21,159 nt of DNA. Source: Deltaproteobacteria bacterium UBA2385. GTDB lineage: Bacteria; Myxococcota_A; UBA796; UBA2385. How positions within the stretch are numbered: the first letter of the stretch is position 1; each line of letters opens with the position of its first letter. The notes beneath the pieces are model-generated. The model made no database searches. It had not been told where the DNA came from and was given only the letters and a program-made list of their open reading frames with translations. This document shows positions 6,945 to 15,916 of the stretch, piece by piece. A program made the position numbers and the translations under genes. The stretch is from assembly GCA_002343455.1 (NCBI GenBank), contig DDSR01000344.1, positions 1-21,159 of the forward strand, in the 5' to 3' direction.

Positions 6945-7316
6945 ATGATCAGCACCCTGCCGCTCGACACCGAGGCCCCCTCCCGCATCCTGGTCCGGGT
7001 GCTGCGCAACCAGCCGGACCTCCAGGGCTGCGACGACACCCTGCCCGAGAGCGTGCTCTGGCGGGCCTGGTGCGAGCTGCGTCGACGCGGCGAGGAGGGG
7101 GTGGACCAGGCCTTCGTGCGCTCCATGCGGCAGCTGCACCTGCGACGCAGCCTGGCGGCGACGCCCATCCCCTCGGTCGACACGGATCCAGACGAGCACC
7201 GGCTGGTCGACGATCCCATGCTGGCGGAGCTGTGGAAGGCCTACAAGCGCTGCATCTGCTCGCAGCGCACCGGACCGGCGGCGCAGCTCCTTCGCGATAT
7301 CGAAGCCCGCCTGTAG
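6945..7316 (+). CDS. hypothetical cytosolic protein
   Basis: 123 aa, not recognised. The ATG at 6945 is preferred over that at 6900 because GGAGAGAGACGG lies directly upstream, whereas 6900 has no ribosome binding site. The sequence is mostly helical in character, with charged helices (WRAWCELRRRGEEGVDQAF; LAELWKAYKRC) and four cysteines that do not form a recognised metal-binding pattern. No signal peptide or membrane segment. It begins a tandem that continues 18 nt later with the cyclase-like gene, then bioB and bioF. The 113-nt gap to its left separates it from the divergent M16/pyrF operon; TTGACG at 6878 could be a -35 element, but no convincing -10 follows. Confidence 0.65.
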   Translation: MISTLPLDTEAPSRILVRVLRNQPDLQGCDDTLPESVLWRAWCELRRRGEEGVDQAFVRSMRQLHLRRSLAATPIPSVDTDPDEHRLVDDPMLAELWKAYKRCICSQRTGPAAQLLRDIEARL

Positions 7317-7334
7317 GGACCGGGGCCGGGAAGC

Positions 7335-8000
7335 GTGCTAGACGGCCCCCGGAGGTCCTCTCTGCGTCCCGCCTTCTCCGACTTCGACAGCCTCCTCAAC
7401 CAGGCCTGGAACGACCCAGCGGCCGAGGCCGAGATCGAGCGGCGCTACCTCCAGCCGGCCGCGATCCTGGTGATCGACTTCTCGGGCATGGTCCGGCGCA
7501 CCGACGCCGACGGGATCATCTACGCCCTGGCCCTGGCCCGTCGGGCCGAGCGCGAGATCGCCGCCTCCATCCAGGCCCACGGCGGGCAGATCGTCAAGCG
7601 CGTCGCCGACACCGCCTTCGCCGTCTTCGACAACGCCAGCTCCGCCCTGCTGGCTGCGCTCGAAGGCCACCGCGCCCTGCACGGGTTCAACCGGGAGCGC
7701 ACCGGTCGAATCGGCGACGGCAGCCGCAACGAGCCCATCCACGGCTGCATGGGCCTGGGCTTCGGCCCCACCCTGGTCATCCCCGACCAGGATCTCTACG
7801 GGTCCGAGGTCAACCGCGCCTTCGTCCTGGGCGAGGACATCGCCCACGAAGGCGAGATCCTCTGCAGCCCCGAGTTCGCCGCCGCCCTCAGCCCCTTTCC
7901 GGAAGGTGTGGGCGCCCACCGCGCCCCCGCCGCCCGCGAGGAAGAGGCCGGCTTCCCATTCCTGGTGCTCCGCGACTACCGCGAAGGAGAGCCCGCATGA
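7335..8000 (+). CDS. class III nucleotidyl cyclase-like protein, probably degenerate
   Basis: 221 aa, cytosolic. The core resembles the adenylate/guanylate cyclase catalytic domain: ILVIDFSGM holds the first metal Asp (D48), QIVKRVADTAFAVF holds the purine-contact Lys (K88) and second Asp (D92, normally preceded by Gly), and DLYGSEVNRAFVL matches the D-x-x-G-x-x-VN-x-A-x-R block. In that last block the transition-state Arg four residues after Asn is replaced by Val, so normal cyclase activity is doubtful. No sensor domain is attached. The start is a GTG at 7335 with only a weak GGGAAG upstream. Its TGA overlaps the ATG of bioB (7997-8000), so it is translationally coupled to biotin synthesis genes, an unexpected partner. 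Confidence 0.75.
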   Translation: MLDGPRRSSLRPAFSDFDSLLNQAWNDPAAEAEIERRYLQPAAILVIDFSGMVRRTDADGIIYALALARRAEREIAASIQAHGGQIVKRVADTAFAVFDNASSALLAALEGHRALHGFNRERTGRIGDGSRNEPIHGCMGLGFGPTLVIPDQDLYGSEVNRAFVLGEDIAHEGEILCSPEFAAALSPFPEGVGAHRAPAAREEEAGFPFLVLRDYREGEPA

Positions 8001-9057
8001 GCCTGAACTGGACCGAGATCGAGGCGCGTGGCGCCAGGGGCGAGGGCATCAGCGAGGCCGAAGCCCTGCAGCTCGTCACGCTGACCGCGCCCGAGGACAT
8101 CGAGGCCCTGCTGCGCACGGCCGAAGCCGTCCGGCTGGCCCATAAGGGCAAGGCCATCAACACCTGCGGCATCAGCAACGCCAAGAGCGGCCGCTGCCCC
8201 GAGAAGTGCAATTTCTGCAGCCAGTCGGCGCACTTCTCGACCGAGGCGCCCGTCTACGCCATCAAGCCGGCCGAGGAGATCGCCGCCGAGGCCCAGGCCG
8301 CCTTCCAGGCCGGGGTGCGCGAGTTCAGCATCGTCATGGCCGGCCGGGCCATCGACAAGGAGCCCGAGCTGGCCGTGCTGGAGTCGGCCTTCCGGCAGAT
8401 CCGCGAGCAGACCGGCATGCAGACCTGCGCCAGCCTGGGCTTGATGCAGCGCCCCCAGCTCGAGCGCCTCAAGGCCGCCGGCATGCAGTCGATGCACCAC
8501 AACCTGGAGACCGCCCGCTCCTTCCACAGCCAGATCGTCAGCACCCACAGCTACGACGACGAGGTCCAGACGGTCAAGACCGCCAAGGAGCTCGGGATGT
8601 ACGTCTGCAGCGGCGGCATCTTCGGCATGGGCGAGAGCTGGGCGCAGCGGGTCGAGCTGGCCCTGGACCTGCGCGCGCTCGACGTCGACAGCGTCCCGGT
8701 CAACTTCCTCAACGCCCGGCCGGGCACCCCGCTCGAAGGCCACAAGGACCTCCAGCCGCTGGACTGCCTGAAGATCATCGCCCTGCTGCGGCTGGTCCTG
8801 CCGACCAAGGACATCATCGTCTGCGGCGGGCGCGAGCAGAACCTGGGCCACGAGCAGGGCCGCATGTTCGAGGCCGGGGCCAACGGCCTGATGCTGGGCA
8901 ACTACCTGACCACCGCCGGCCAGGACATCGCCCGCGACCACGCCCGGATGGAAGAGCAGGGCTTCGTGATCCGCGCTCCTCCGCACCAGCCCCTGCCGCC
9001 CAGCGTCCCGCCGGCGATCCGGGCCGAGGGCACCGACCTGGCGGGTCTGCGCGGCAA

Positions 9058-9061
<4 letters not shown>
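7997..9061 (+). CDS. bioB: biotin synthase (radical SAM), type II-like
   Basis: 354 aa. Inserts sulfur into dethiobiotin to make biotin, cytosolic. The radical-SAM cluster ligands are C67, C71 and C74 (CPEKCNFC). The auxiliary-cluster region differs from E. coli BioB: C144 (TCASLG) and C204 (VCSGGIFGMGE) match E. coli C128 and C188, but the position of E. coli C97 is Ser (S111 in FSIVMAGR) and that of R260 is Ile, while a new Cys appears at C276 (IIVCGGRE). Extra C57 lies in INTCGISNAKSG. This pattern resembles the 'type II' enzymes reported from anaerobes, which carry a 4Fe-5S auxiliary cluster. The ATG overlaps the previous stop by 4 nt and the TGA overlaps the bioF GTG by 4 nt. Confidence 0.97.
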
Positions 9062-10133
<1,072 letters not shown>

Positions 10134-10137
<4 letters not shown>

Positions 10138-11132
10138 TTCGACCAGCTCAGCCCCAGGCCCAGCCGCGGTCCCAGCCGCAGCTCGCCGTCCTCGTCCCCG
10201 TGCTCGGCATGCCCCAGGTGCTGCCAGAGCGGGCCTCGCAGGTCCACCCTCAGGGCCCAGTCCGAACCAAGGCTCCACTCCCCTCCCCCGCCCAGGAGCA
10301 GCGCCTCTCGCCCCGGGTATTGCCTCCCCGACCAGGCCTCGCGCCCCTCGTGAACGAAGCCGAGGCTGGCCTGCGCCAGGAGTTGATCGCCGAGCTTGCG
10401 GCTGGGTCCGGCCGAGGCGTGTGCGGTCAACGGCGCCCGATAGCCCTTGGCGTTCTCCACCAAAGGGATCCGCGCACCGACGCTGCCGTGGAGGCCCCAG
10501 GGCTCGGGCCGACGCAAGGTCGAGGCCCCCGCCAGCAGCAGCGGCACCCCGGCGCCGAGCTGGTGATGCTGGTGCTCCAGGCCCAGCTCCCCCAGCCGAT
10601 AGGGGTCCTCCTGCGTGGCTCCGAGCGGGAGGGTGCTGCCCAGCCGGGCGCCCAGGGTCCAGGGCCCGAAGGCCTGGAAGCGGGAGAGGGAGAGCTCGCC
10701 GTCGGCCAGGCCGGCGATGCGCTCGCTGCGGTGGTGGATGTCCTGGTAGGGCGGCGCATAGGGGGAGCCGTCGAGCAGCCGATACTCTACGCGGACGACC
10801 CGCAGCTCGACTGGCAGGGTCAGGCCGAGCTGAAGGCCCTGGCCCAGGCCGAGCTCGGCGCCGAGCTCGGCCCGGCTCTGCCAGGTGAGCAGATCGTGCA
10901 CATGGACGGGCAGCTCCTCGGTGGCGCAGAGATCGGGGGCGACCTCGGGGCAGGCGGCCTCGTGCTCCACCCGGACTGGCAGGGCGGAGAGCTCCACCGA
11001 GAGGCGCAGGCCTCCCCTCTTCAGAGCGGGGACAGTGCTGGGGCCTCCAACCTGGAGGTTTGGATTGCTTCAAGCAGGTCAGGCGTGCGCGTCTCGCACC
11101 AGGACCAGGAAGAGCAGGAGGCCGGGGTTCAC
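10134..11132 (-). CDS. probable selenoprotein: signal peptide, UxxU motif, outer-membrane barrel-like domain
   Basis: 332 aa if two in-frame TGA codons (11079-11081 and 11070-11072) are read as selenocysteine. The GTG at 11132 overlaps the stop of the thioredoxin-like gene (GTGA) and starts MNPGLLLFLVLVRDAHA, a textbook signal peptide ending AHA. Then come Sec18-Pro-Ala-Sec21 and SNPNLQVGG. The frame continues open to 10134 (333 codons exactly). A SECIS-like hairpin follows the second TGA. The body is strand-rich with alternating hydrophobic residues and repeated ELGAELGLGQGLQLGLTLP-type segments, as in outer-membrane beta-barrels. It also has His clusters (VHVHD 76-80, DIHHR 131-135, EHQHHQ 186-191) that could bind metal. 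If UGA is not recoded, only a signal-less ORF from a GTG at 10997 remains, with its best GGAGG 13 nt away. Homologues with Cys at both sites would settle it. Redox or metal handling is inferred. Confidence 0.72.
11044..11058 (-). promoter_or_regulatory. SECIS-like hairpin for selenocysteine insertion
   Basis: On the minus strand CCUCC-AGGUU-GGAGG forms a perfect 5-bp GC-rich stem with a 5-nt loop. The loop begins 17 nt after the second UGA and 26 nt after the first, and its GG sits at +18/+19 from the second UGA. The E. coli fdhF SECIS has an AGGUCU loop at nearly the same distance. A competing fold pairs AACC with GGUU around UCCA. Confidence 0.6.
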
Positions 11133-11608
11133 GGCGCCTTGCGCTCCGCGGCCGCCAGGGCGAGCGCGGGGTCGCTGCCCTGGTACAAGGTCTTGCCGCG
11201 GGCGTTGCGGACGATCAGCCAGGGCAGGCCCTGGGCTTCCGAGAGGTGCTGGCGCACGATCGGCTGCTCGAAGGACTCGAAGGCGTCGGCGCCGACGAGC
11301 TCGACGGCCCGGATCGCCAGGTAGGGGCGCTGCCGAAGGGCGTCGGTGAGCGTGGCGGCCATCGGCCAGCAGGGCCCACACCAGCGTGCCCCGAACTCGA
11401 AGATGGTGATCTTGTCCGCCGCCTGGTGGGCCTTGAGGTCCACCTCTTCGCCGTGAGAGATCAGGGCGAAGTCCAGGCCCGCGGCGCCCGCCCAGGGATC
11501 GCCGACAGGCTGGACCTTGGGGCAGCAGTCGTCGACCTCGCCGGGCTCCTTGGCGCAGTCCTCGGCCCTGGCGAGGCCGACGAGCGCGAGAAAGACCCAG
11601 CCGATCAT
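11129..11608 (-). CDS. periplasmic thioredoxin-like protein
   Basis: 159 aa. The signal peptide (MIGWVFLALVGLARA, cleavage near residue 15) predicts export. A Cys-rich segment (C18, C28, C29, in EDCAKEPGEVDDCCPK) precedes a thioredoxin fold with the active site RWCGPCWPM (C77, C80) and a cis-Pro candidate in GLPWLIV. WCGPC is the reducing-type thioredoxin motif, so it may deliver electrons to, or isomerise, a periplasmic disulfide or selenosulfide partner. It starts 1 nt after the sat stop, and its own TGA overlaps the GTG of the UxxU barrel protein. This makes that protein the most likely partner. The fold assignment is secure; the substrate is inferred from gene order. Confidence 0.88.
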   Translation of the reverse strand: MIGWVFLALVGLARAEDCAKEPGEVDDCCPKVQPVGDPWAGAAGLDFALISHGEEVDLKAHQAADKITIFEFGARWCGPCWPMAATLTDALRQRPYLAIRAVELVGADAFESFEQPIVRQHLSEAQGLPWLIVRNARGKTLYQGSDPALALAAAERKAP

Positions 11609-11609
11609 C

Positions 11610-12869
11610 TCAGGCCCCCTGCTTCCGGTAGGTCTCGATCAGGATGTCGGCCGTCGGCGGGCGCATGATCTCGGTCGGGGGGTGCTCGCCGCTGACCAGC
11701 ATCTGGCGGATGGCCTTGCCGCTGATGAAGAGGGGCTTGTCGTCGCCGCTGTGGTTCTCCATCAGGTCGACCCGGCCGACCGAGGGGTAGTAGGCGGCGA
11801 AGCCGACCTTCATCGGCTTGATGTGCAGCTCGCCCGGCAGCTCGTCGAAGATGGTCTGGGCGTCGAAGGGGCCCCAGATGGCGCTGCCGTCGTCGTAGGG
11901 CGCATCCGCGTGCTGGCGGCCGATGACGATGTGCGAGAAGCCGTGGTTCTGGCGGTAGATGCCGTGCATGACCGCTTCGGCCGGACCGCCGTAGAACATC
12001 TTGATGTCCAGGCCGATCAGGTGGAAGACGTCGTTGAGCTCGTAGCCGAGCTCGGCCCACAGGGCGGTGTCGCTGTCGCCCTGGCCCAGCAGGCGGTTGG
12101 CCTTGAGGTTGGCGTAGGTCTGCATGCGGGTGACGGCGTCGACGTCGTCGCCCTTGACCTGGCCGACCAGCGGGTTGAGCACGACGCCGGTGTAGAGGCC
12201 CTGGCGGGAGAGCTCCTGGGCCCCGTGGACCAGGGCGTACTCGTGGGCCCGGTGCAGGGGGTTGCGGGTCTGGAAGGCCAGGGCGGCCTGGTAGCCGCGG
12301 TCGGCGATGATGGCCCGGGTCAGGGTCGGCGAGGTGACGTAGTCGCCGAACTCGGGGTTGACCGGCTGGGGCAGGGTCTGGATCTCGCCGCCGACCAGGG
12401 TGGTGCGGGGGTCGTTCATCACCATATGGCCGCCGGGGTGGTCCGTGCGGTCGGTGCCGTAGACGCTCTTCAGGTAGCGGGCCTTGTCCCAGCCGTAGAC
12501 GCTGCCGACCTTGAGCACGCCGACGACCTCGCCGCGCGGGTCGACGATGGCGGCGTGGGTGCCGGCCTTGAGCGTGGCGGCCTCGGCGTCGGTGACGGGC
12601 AGGGCCAGCGGGATGGTCCAGGCGTACTTCTTGCCGCCGCGCACGATGCTGCGGTGGTCGAGCACATGGTCCCAGTCGGCCTGGTCCATCGGGCCCTCCA
12701 GCGGCGAGAGCGTGCCGTCGCTCCAGCGGTAGACGCTGGAGAGGTCGGCCTCGCTGACCTGGATGCGGGGCATCGAGGCCGCCTCGGCCAGCAGCGCCTT
12801 GCGGCGCGACCAGGGCAGGACGCGGTTGACGAGCTGGGAGAGACCACCGTGGACGGGGACGAGGGACAT
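11610..12869 (-). CDS. sat: ATP sulfurylase (sulfate adenylyltransferase)
   Basis: 419 aa. Catalyses ATP + sulfate to APS + PPi (or the reverse), cytosolic. The nucleotide and sulfate site is in [11 protein letters not shown] (200-210), and the second motif reads [11 protein letters not shown] (317-327). This version resembles the monomeric Sat of sulfate-reducing and sulfur-oxidising bacteria rather than the CysDN type, and there is no fused APS kinase domain. No APS reductase, dsr or cys genes are in the window. GGAG lies six nt before the ATG. It leads an operon with the periplasmic thioredoxin-like gene (1-nt gap) and the probable selenoprotein. The enzyme also accepts selenate in vitro in general, but a link to the neighbour's selenium is speculative. 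Confidence 0.96.
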   Translation of the reverse strand: MSLVPVHGGLSQLVNRVLPWSRRKALLAEAASMPRIQVSEADLSSVYRWSDGTLSPLEGPMDQADWDHVLDHRSIVRGGKKYAWTIPLALPVTDAEAATLKAGTHAAIVDPRGEVVGVLKVGSVYGWDKARYLKSVYGTDRTDHPGGHMVMNDPRTTLVGGEIQTLPQPVNPEFGDYVTSPTLTRAIIADRGYQAALAFQTRNPLHRAHEYALVHGAQELSRQGLYTGVVLNPLVGQVKGDDVDAVTRMQTYANLKANRLLGQGDSDTALWAELGYELNDVFHLIGLDIKMFYGGPAEAVMHGIYRQNHGFSHIVIGRQHADAPYDDGSAIWGPFDAQTIFDELPGELHIKPMKVGFAAYYPSVGRVDLMENHSGDDKPLFISGKAIRQMLVSGEHPPTEIMRPPTADILIETYRKQGA

Positions 12870-12896
12870 GGAAGGCTCCGGTGTGGGGCGAAGGAG

Positions 12897-12920
12897 GCCC
12901 CCCTCTTCACGCGGGGGGGC
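12897..12920 (-). terminator. G/C hairpin between the vWA gene and sat
   Basis: GCCCCCC (12897-12903) can pair with GGGGGGC (12914-12920) around a ~10-nt loop. It could end vWA transcription or act in the sat leader. There is no U-tract, so function is uncertain. Confidence 0.25.
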
Positions 12921-12941
12921 GGCTTCGTCCAGCCCTCGGAC

Positions 12942-12957
12942 GTGACCAAGCTGTCAC
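12942..12957. promoter_or_regulatory. dyad upstream of sat (candidate operator)
   Basis: GTGAC-N6-GTCAC inverted repeat 73 nt before the sat start and just past the vWA stop. The spacing does not match CRP (TGTGA-N6-TCACA needs a tighter fit). Possible operator, low confidence. Confidence 0.22.
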
Positions 12958-12965
12958 AAACGGGC

Positions 12966-14261
12966 TCAGTCGCAGTGTCCGGGGCCGCTCAGCCCGTTGT
13001 TCCAGTCGTCGAGCGCGTCCTTGACCTCCTCTCCCCCATCCCAGGAGCGGGTGCCGAAGGGCAGCCCGGCCCCGTCATCGTGGGCCGCGATCCAGGCGTC
13101 CGCGGCCTCGACGGAGGCGGCGATCTCGTCGTCGACCGCACCCGCGGCGACGTTGAGCCTGGCAGCGATGAGCTGTTGAGCCAGCGAGAGGCTCTTGTCG
13201 CCCGCGGTGGCCGCCTCGAGCAGCGCGAGGGACTCCGCGGCAGCGTACTCGCGATCGCCGAGGCGGAGCGTGCTCAGCGGCCAGTCCTCCTCGTGGGTCT
13301 TCCAATAGCCGATGGTGCGGGTGCAGCCGCAGAGCGAGGGGAGGCCGAGGACCACCTCCCAGCTCTCGCCGTCGCTCGAGGCCAGGATCCGGGCCTCGTC
13401 GTCCTCACAGGACGCGGCCTCGAAGCAGACGGGGACCTCCTCATGGAGGCTGTCGACGGTCTCCTCGAGCGAGAGGGCCAGCGCGGCGTAGTCGTCGACC
13501 TCGCCGTAGCTGCCACCGCTCCCCTCGGCGAGCAGGCGGAGGGCCTCGTCGTCGACCTCGTGGCCGATACCCAGGCTGTGGACGGGCGTGCGCATGCCCA
13601 GCACCTGCAAGGACACCAGGTCGGCCAGCTCGGTGTCGATGCCGTCGCCTTCGTAGCTGGTCTCCTGCTGGTCGGCGGAGTTGTTCTCCTGGCCATCGGT
13701 GAAGACGACCACGGAGCGCCGCGGCTGCGCGAGGCAGACCTCCAGGCCCCCGGCCGCGCTGACCGCCGCCCCCTGCTCCAGCACCTCGTTGCCCAGGCGG
13801 ACCCCGTCCCACAGGGCCGTCCAGCCGTTGGCGATGAAGAGCTCCTCCGTCGCCTCGCGCCACTGCTCGGGGTCGTCGGTGAGCGGCAGCGCGACCTCAG
13901 ACTGCGTGCTCACCCGCACGAGGCCCACGCGCCCCCCCTCTCCCGCGCCCAGCGCCGCCAGGCCGAAGCCCAGCACGGCCTCCTGCATCGGGGCGAGGTA
14001 GCCCTCCTCCGAGCCCGAATTGTCGGCCACAAGGGCCAGCTCGAGGCGGTCGGCGGCGCCTCGCTCCAGCACAGAGACCTCGGTCCACCCTCCCCCTCCC
14101 GAGCGGGTGTAGACCTCGACCTCGAGGTCTCCGAGCGCGGCGCCGTCTCCCCCGCGCAAGGCGAGCGAGAAGCCGCCGACGGCCGCGCCGTGTCCCGCCA
14201 TCCGGGAGATGTGCATCGAGGTGGGCTCGGGCTGGCAGGCGAGGAGAAGGGCGAGGATCAT
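12966..14261 (-). CDS. von Willebrand factor A domain lipoprotein with C-terminal 'GYWK' domain
   Basis: 431 aa. The very short signal MILALLLAC gives a lipobox Cys at C9. Residues ~73-300 form a vWA domain with a complete MIDAS: DNSGS (80-84), the Thr in NGWTALWDG, and the Asp in VVVFTDGQEN. It would bind a divalent metal and probably a protein ligand. The C-terminal ~100 residues begin CTRTIGYWKTHEEDWP and continue through LAQQLIAARLNVAAGA. This is a domain I recognise from secreted proteins of varied bacteria, where it follows other modules; its role is not known to me. The start is at the ATG with a weak AGG upstream; the longer frame to 14447 crosses the intergenic region. It is transcribed divergently from bioA. 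Confidence 0.85.
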   Translation of the reverse strand: MILALLLACQPEPTSMHISRMAGHGAAVGGFSLALRGGDGAALGDLEVEVYTRSGGGGWTEVSVLERGAADRLELALVADNSGSEEGYLAPMQEAVLGFGLAALGAGEGGRVGLVRVSTQSEVALPLTDDPEQWREATEELFIANGWTALWDGVRLGNEVLEQGAAVSAAGGLEVCLAQPRRSVVVFTDGQENNSADQQETSYEGDGIDTELADLVSLQVLGMRTPVHSLGIGHEVDDEALRLLAEGSGGSYGEVDDYAALALSLEETVDSLHEEVPVCFEAASCEDDEARILASSDGESWEVVLGLPSLCGCTRTIGYWKTHEEDWPLSTLRLGDREYAAAESLALLEAATAGDKSLSLAQQLIAARLNVAAGAVDDEIAASVEAADAWIAAHDDGAGLPFGTRSWDGGEEVKDALDDWNNGLSGPGHCD

Positions 14262-14408
14262 GGCGTTTGACCTGAATTGAGGAGGCGGCTCGCCTGGCAA
14301 GTCTCTCACGGCGTGGAGGGGGGCGCTCCCTGGCCGTGGGTTCGGGTACAACTCTTGACACAAGCCCCCCGAACGACGGGCGACGGGCGCCAGGCCTGGG
14401 GGCCAGGC

Positions 14409-14435
14409 GTTGCCTCTTCCGACCTTGATAGCAAC
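14409..14435. promoter_or_regulatory. dyad directly before bioA (candidate operator)
   Basis: GTTGC (14409-14413) and GCAAC (14431-14435) flank 17 nt immediately before the bioA ATG at 14441. It could bind a biotin regulator but does not match the BirA, BioR or BioQ consensus as I know them. The 179-nt divergent vWA/bioA region also has TTGACA at 14355-14360 without a good -10, and no strong ribosome site precedes bioA. Confidence 0.25.
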
Positions 14436-14440
14436 CCCGA

Positions 14441-15835
14441 ATGCCACGAACCCTCCCCCTCGACCACGCCGGCCCCCACCTCTTCAACCGGGGCCCGGGA
14501 CAGGTCTGGCAGCCCTTCACGCAGCACGAGGAGTGGGAGGCGGACGGGCCGGCGGTGGTGATCGAGCGGGCCGAGGGGTGCTGGCTGATCGACACGGAGG
14601 GGCGGCGCTACCTGGACGGGGTGGCGAGCTTGTGGACGAATGTGCACGGCCATCGGCATCCCCACATCGACGGGGCGATCCGGGCCCAGCTCGACCGCGT
14701 GGCCCACAGCACCTTGCTGGGCCTGGGGGGGCAGGCGGCGAACACGTTGGCGGAGCGGCTGGTTGAGCAGACGGACCGGCTGCTGCCCTGGGCCGGGCTG
14801 TCCCACGTCTTCTACAGCGACAGCGGCTCGACCTCGGTGGAGGTGGCCCTGAAGATGGCCTTCCAGTGGCAACAGCAGCGGGGCGAGACCGGGCGGATCC
14901 GCTTCGCTGCGCTGGATCAGGCCTACCATGGCGACACGATCGGCAGCGTCAGCGTGGGCGGCATCGACCTCTTTCACTCCATCTACCGGCCGATGCTCTT
15001 CGAGGCGCTGCGCCTGCCCTGCCCCGAGCGCGCCGAGCCGGCCGACGAGGCCCGCTGCCTGGCCCAGGCCGAGGCGCTGCTGGCTCAGCACGGGCCCTCG
15101 CTGGCGGCGATCGTGGTCGAGCCGCTGGTCCAAGGGGCGGCCGGGATGCGCATGCACTCGCCGGAGTTCCTGCACCGCCTGCTCTCCCTCGCCCGCGCCC
15201 AGGGCGCCCTGGTGATCGTGGACGAGGTGGCCACCGGCTTCGGCCGGACCGGGCGGATGTTCGCCTCGCAGGCGCTGGGCCCGCTCTCCCTCAGCGCGCT
15301 GCCCGAGGGTGGACCCGACCTGCTCTGCCTCGCGAAGGGCCTCTCCGGTGGCTACCTGCCGATCGCCGCGACGATGGCCGCCCGCCATGTCTTCGACGGC
15401 TTTCGCGGGCCCCCCGGCTCGACCCGGACCTTCTTCCACGGCCACACCTACACCGGCAACGCGCTGGCCTGCGCGGCGGCGATCGCCAGCCTGGAGGTCT
15501 TCGAGCGCGACCGCGTGATCGAGGGCCTGCCCCCGAAGATCGAGGCCCTGCGCCAGGCGATGGCCGCCCTGCCCGACCGCTTCGTCGCCGAGCGCCGGCA
15601 GCACGGCCTGATGGCCGGCGTGCTGCTGAAGCACGACCGCCCGCCCGAGGCCCGCACGGCCCACCGGGTCTGCCTGGCGGCCCGCGGGCACGGCGTGATC
15701 GTGCGGCCGCTGGGGGACCTGGTCGTGCTGATGCCCCCCCTGGCGATGAGCCCCGAGCAGCTCCGCACGACGGTCGAGGCGGTGGGCAAGGGTATCGAGG
15801 AGGTGCTGGGCGCTCCGGCGGCCTCGGTCGTCTGA
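14441..15835 (+). CDS. bioA: adenosylmethionine-8-amino-7-oxononanoate aminotransferase
   Basis: 464 aa. PLP aminotransferase converting KAPA to DAPA in biotin synthesis, cytosolic. The BioA-specific N-terminal WQPFTQ (23-28) is present, with YSDSGSTSVEVALKMA (125-140) for phosphate binding, AYHGDTIGS (161-169), DEVATGFGRTG (261-271, with PLP-ring Asp D261) and the Schiff-base Lys K299 in CLAKGLSGGYLP. Length is somewhat above the usual ~430-450. WQPFTQ and GGYLP resemble the Gram-positive/delta-type branch. It stands apart from bioB and bioF by over 4 kb. The ATG has no clear Shine-Dalgarno, so it may be leaderless or weakly translated; an inverted repeat overlaps the leader. The amino donor (SAM or lysine) cannot be decided from sequence alone. 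Confidence 0.95.
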   Translation: MPRTLPLDHAGPHLFNRGPGQVWQPFTQHEEWEADGPAVVIERAEGCWLIDTEGRRYLDGVASLWTNVHGHRHPHIDGAIRAQLDRVAHSTLLGLGGQAANTLAERLVEQTDRLLPWAGLSHVFYSDSGSTSVEVALKMAFQWQQQRGETGRIRFAALDQAYHGDTIGSVSVGGIDLFHSIYRPMLFEALRLPCPERAEPADEARCLAQAEALLAQHGPSLAAIVVEPLVQGAAGMRMHSPEFLHRLLSLARAQGALVIVDEVATGFGRTGRMFASQALGPLSLSALPEGGPDLLCLAKGLSGGYLPIAATMAARHVFDGFRGPPGSTRTFFHGHTYTGNALACAAAIASLEVFERDRVIEGLPPKIEALRQAMAALPDRFVAERRQHGLMAGVLLKHDRPPEARTAHRVCLAARGHGVIVRPLGDLVVLMPPLAMSPEQLRTTVEAVGKGIEEVLGAPAASVV

Positions 15836-15864
15836 CGGAGCTACGATTGTCGAGGGGGGCTCCG
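15836..15864 (+). terminator. inverted repeat after bioA
   Basis: CGGAGC (15836-15841) and GCTCCG (15859-15864) bracket a 17-nt loop at the bioA stop. A second tight hairpin (TGCCGC-GCCA-GCGGCA, 15890-15905) sits just before the AAGGAG ribosome site of the next gene. Neither has a T-tract. Confidence 0.22.
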
Positions 15865-15916
15865 CGACTACATACCAAGCGCAAGACGATGCCGCGCCAG
15901 CGGCAGAAGGAGCGCC

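Noticed and set aside
4811..7219. 802-aa minus-strand frame containing the M16 homologue
   Set aside because: The N-terminal half is an out-of-frame shadow of the upstream half-protein gene; the real start is at 6187.
12942..12957. CRP/FNR site upstream of sat
   Set aside because: GTGAC-N6-GTCAC has the wrong half-site spacing for CRP and no FNR half-site (TTGAT).
11517..14270. 917-aa plus-strand open frame across sat and the vWA gene
   Set aside because: Val/Asp/Gly/Leu-rich antisense shadow of two well-supported minus-strand genes; no domain and no start context.
14355..14383. Promoter with TTGACA upstream of bioA
   Set aside because: The -35 match is perfect, but no -10-like sequence lies 16-18 nt downstream (the place reads GGGCGA).
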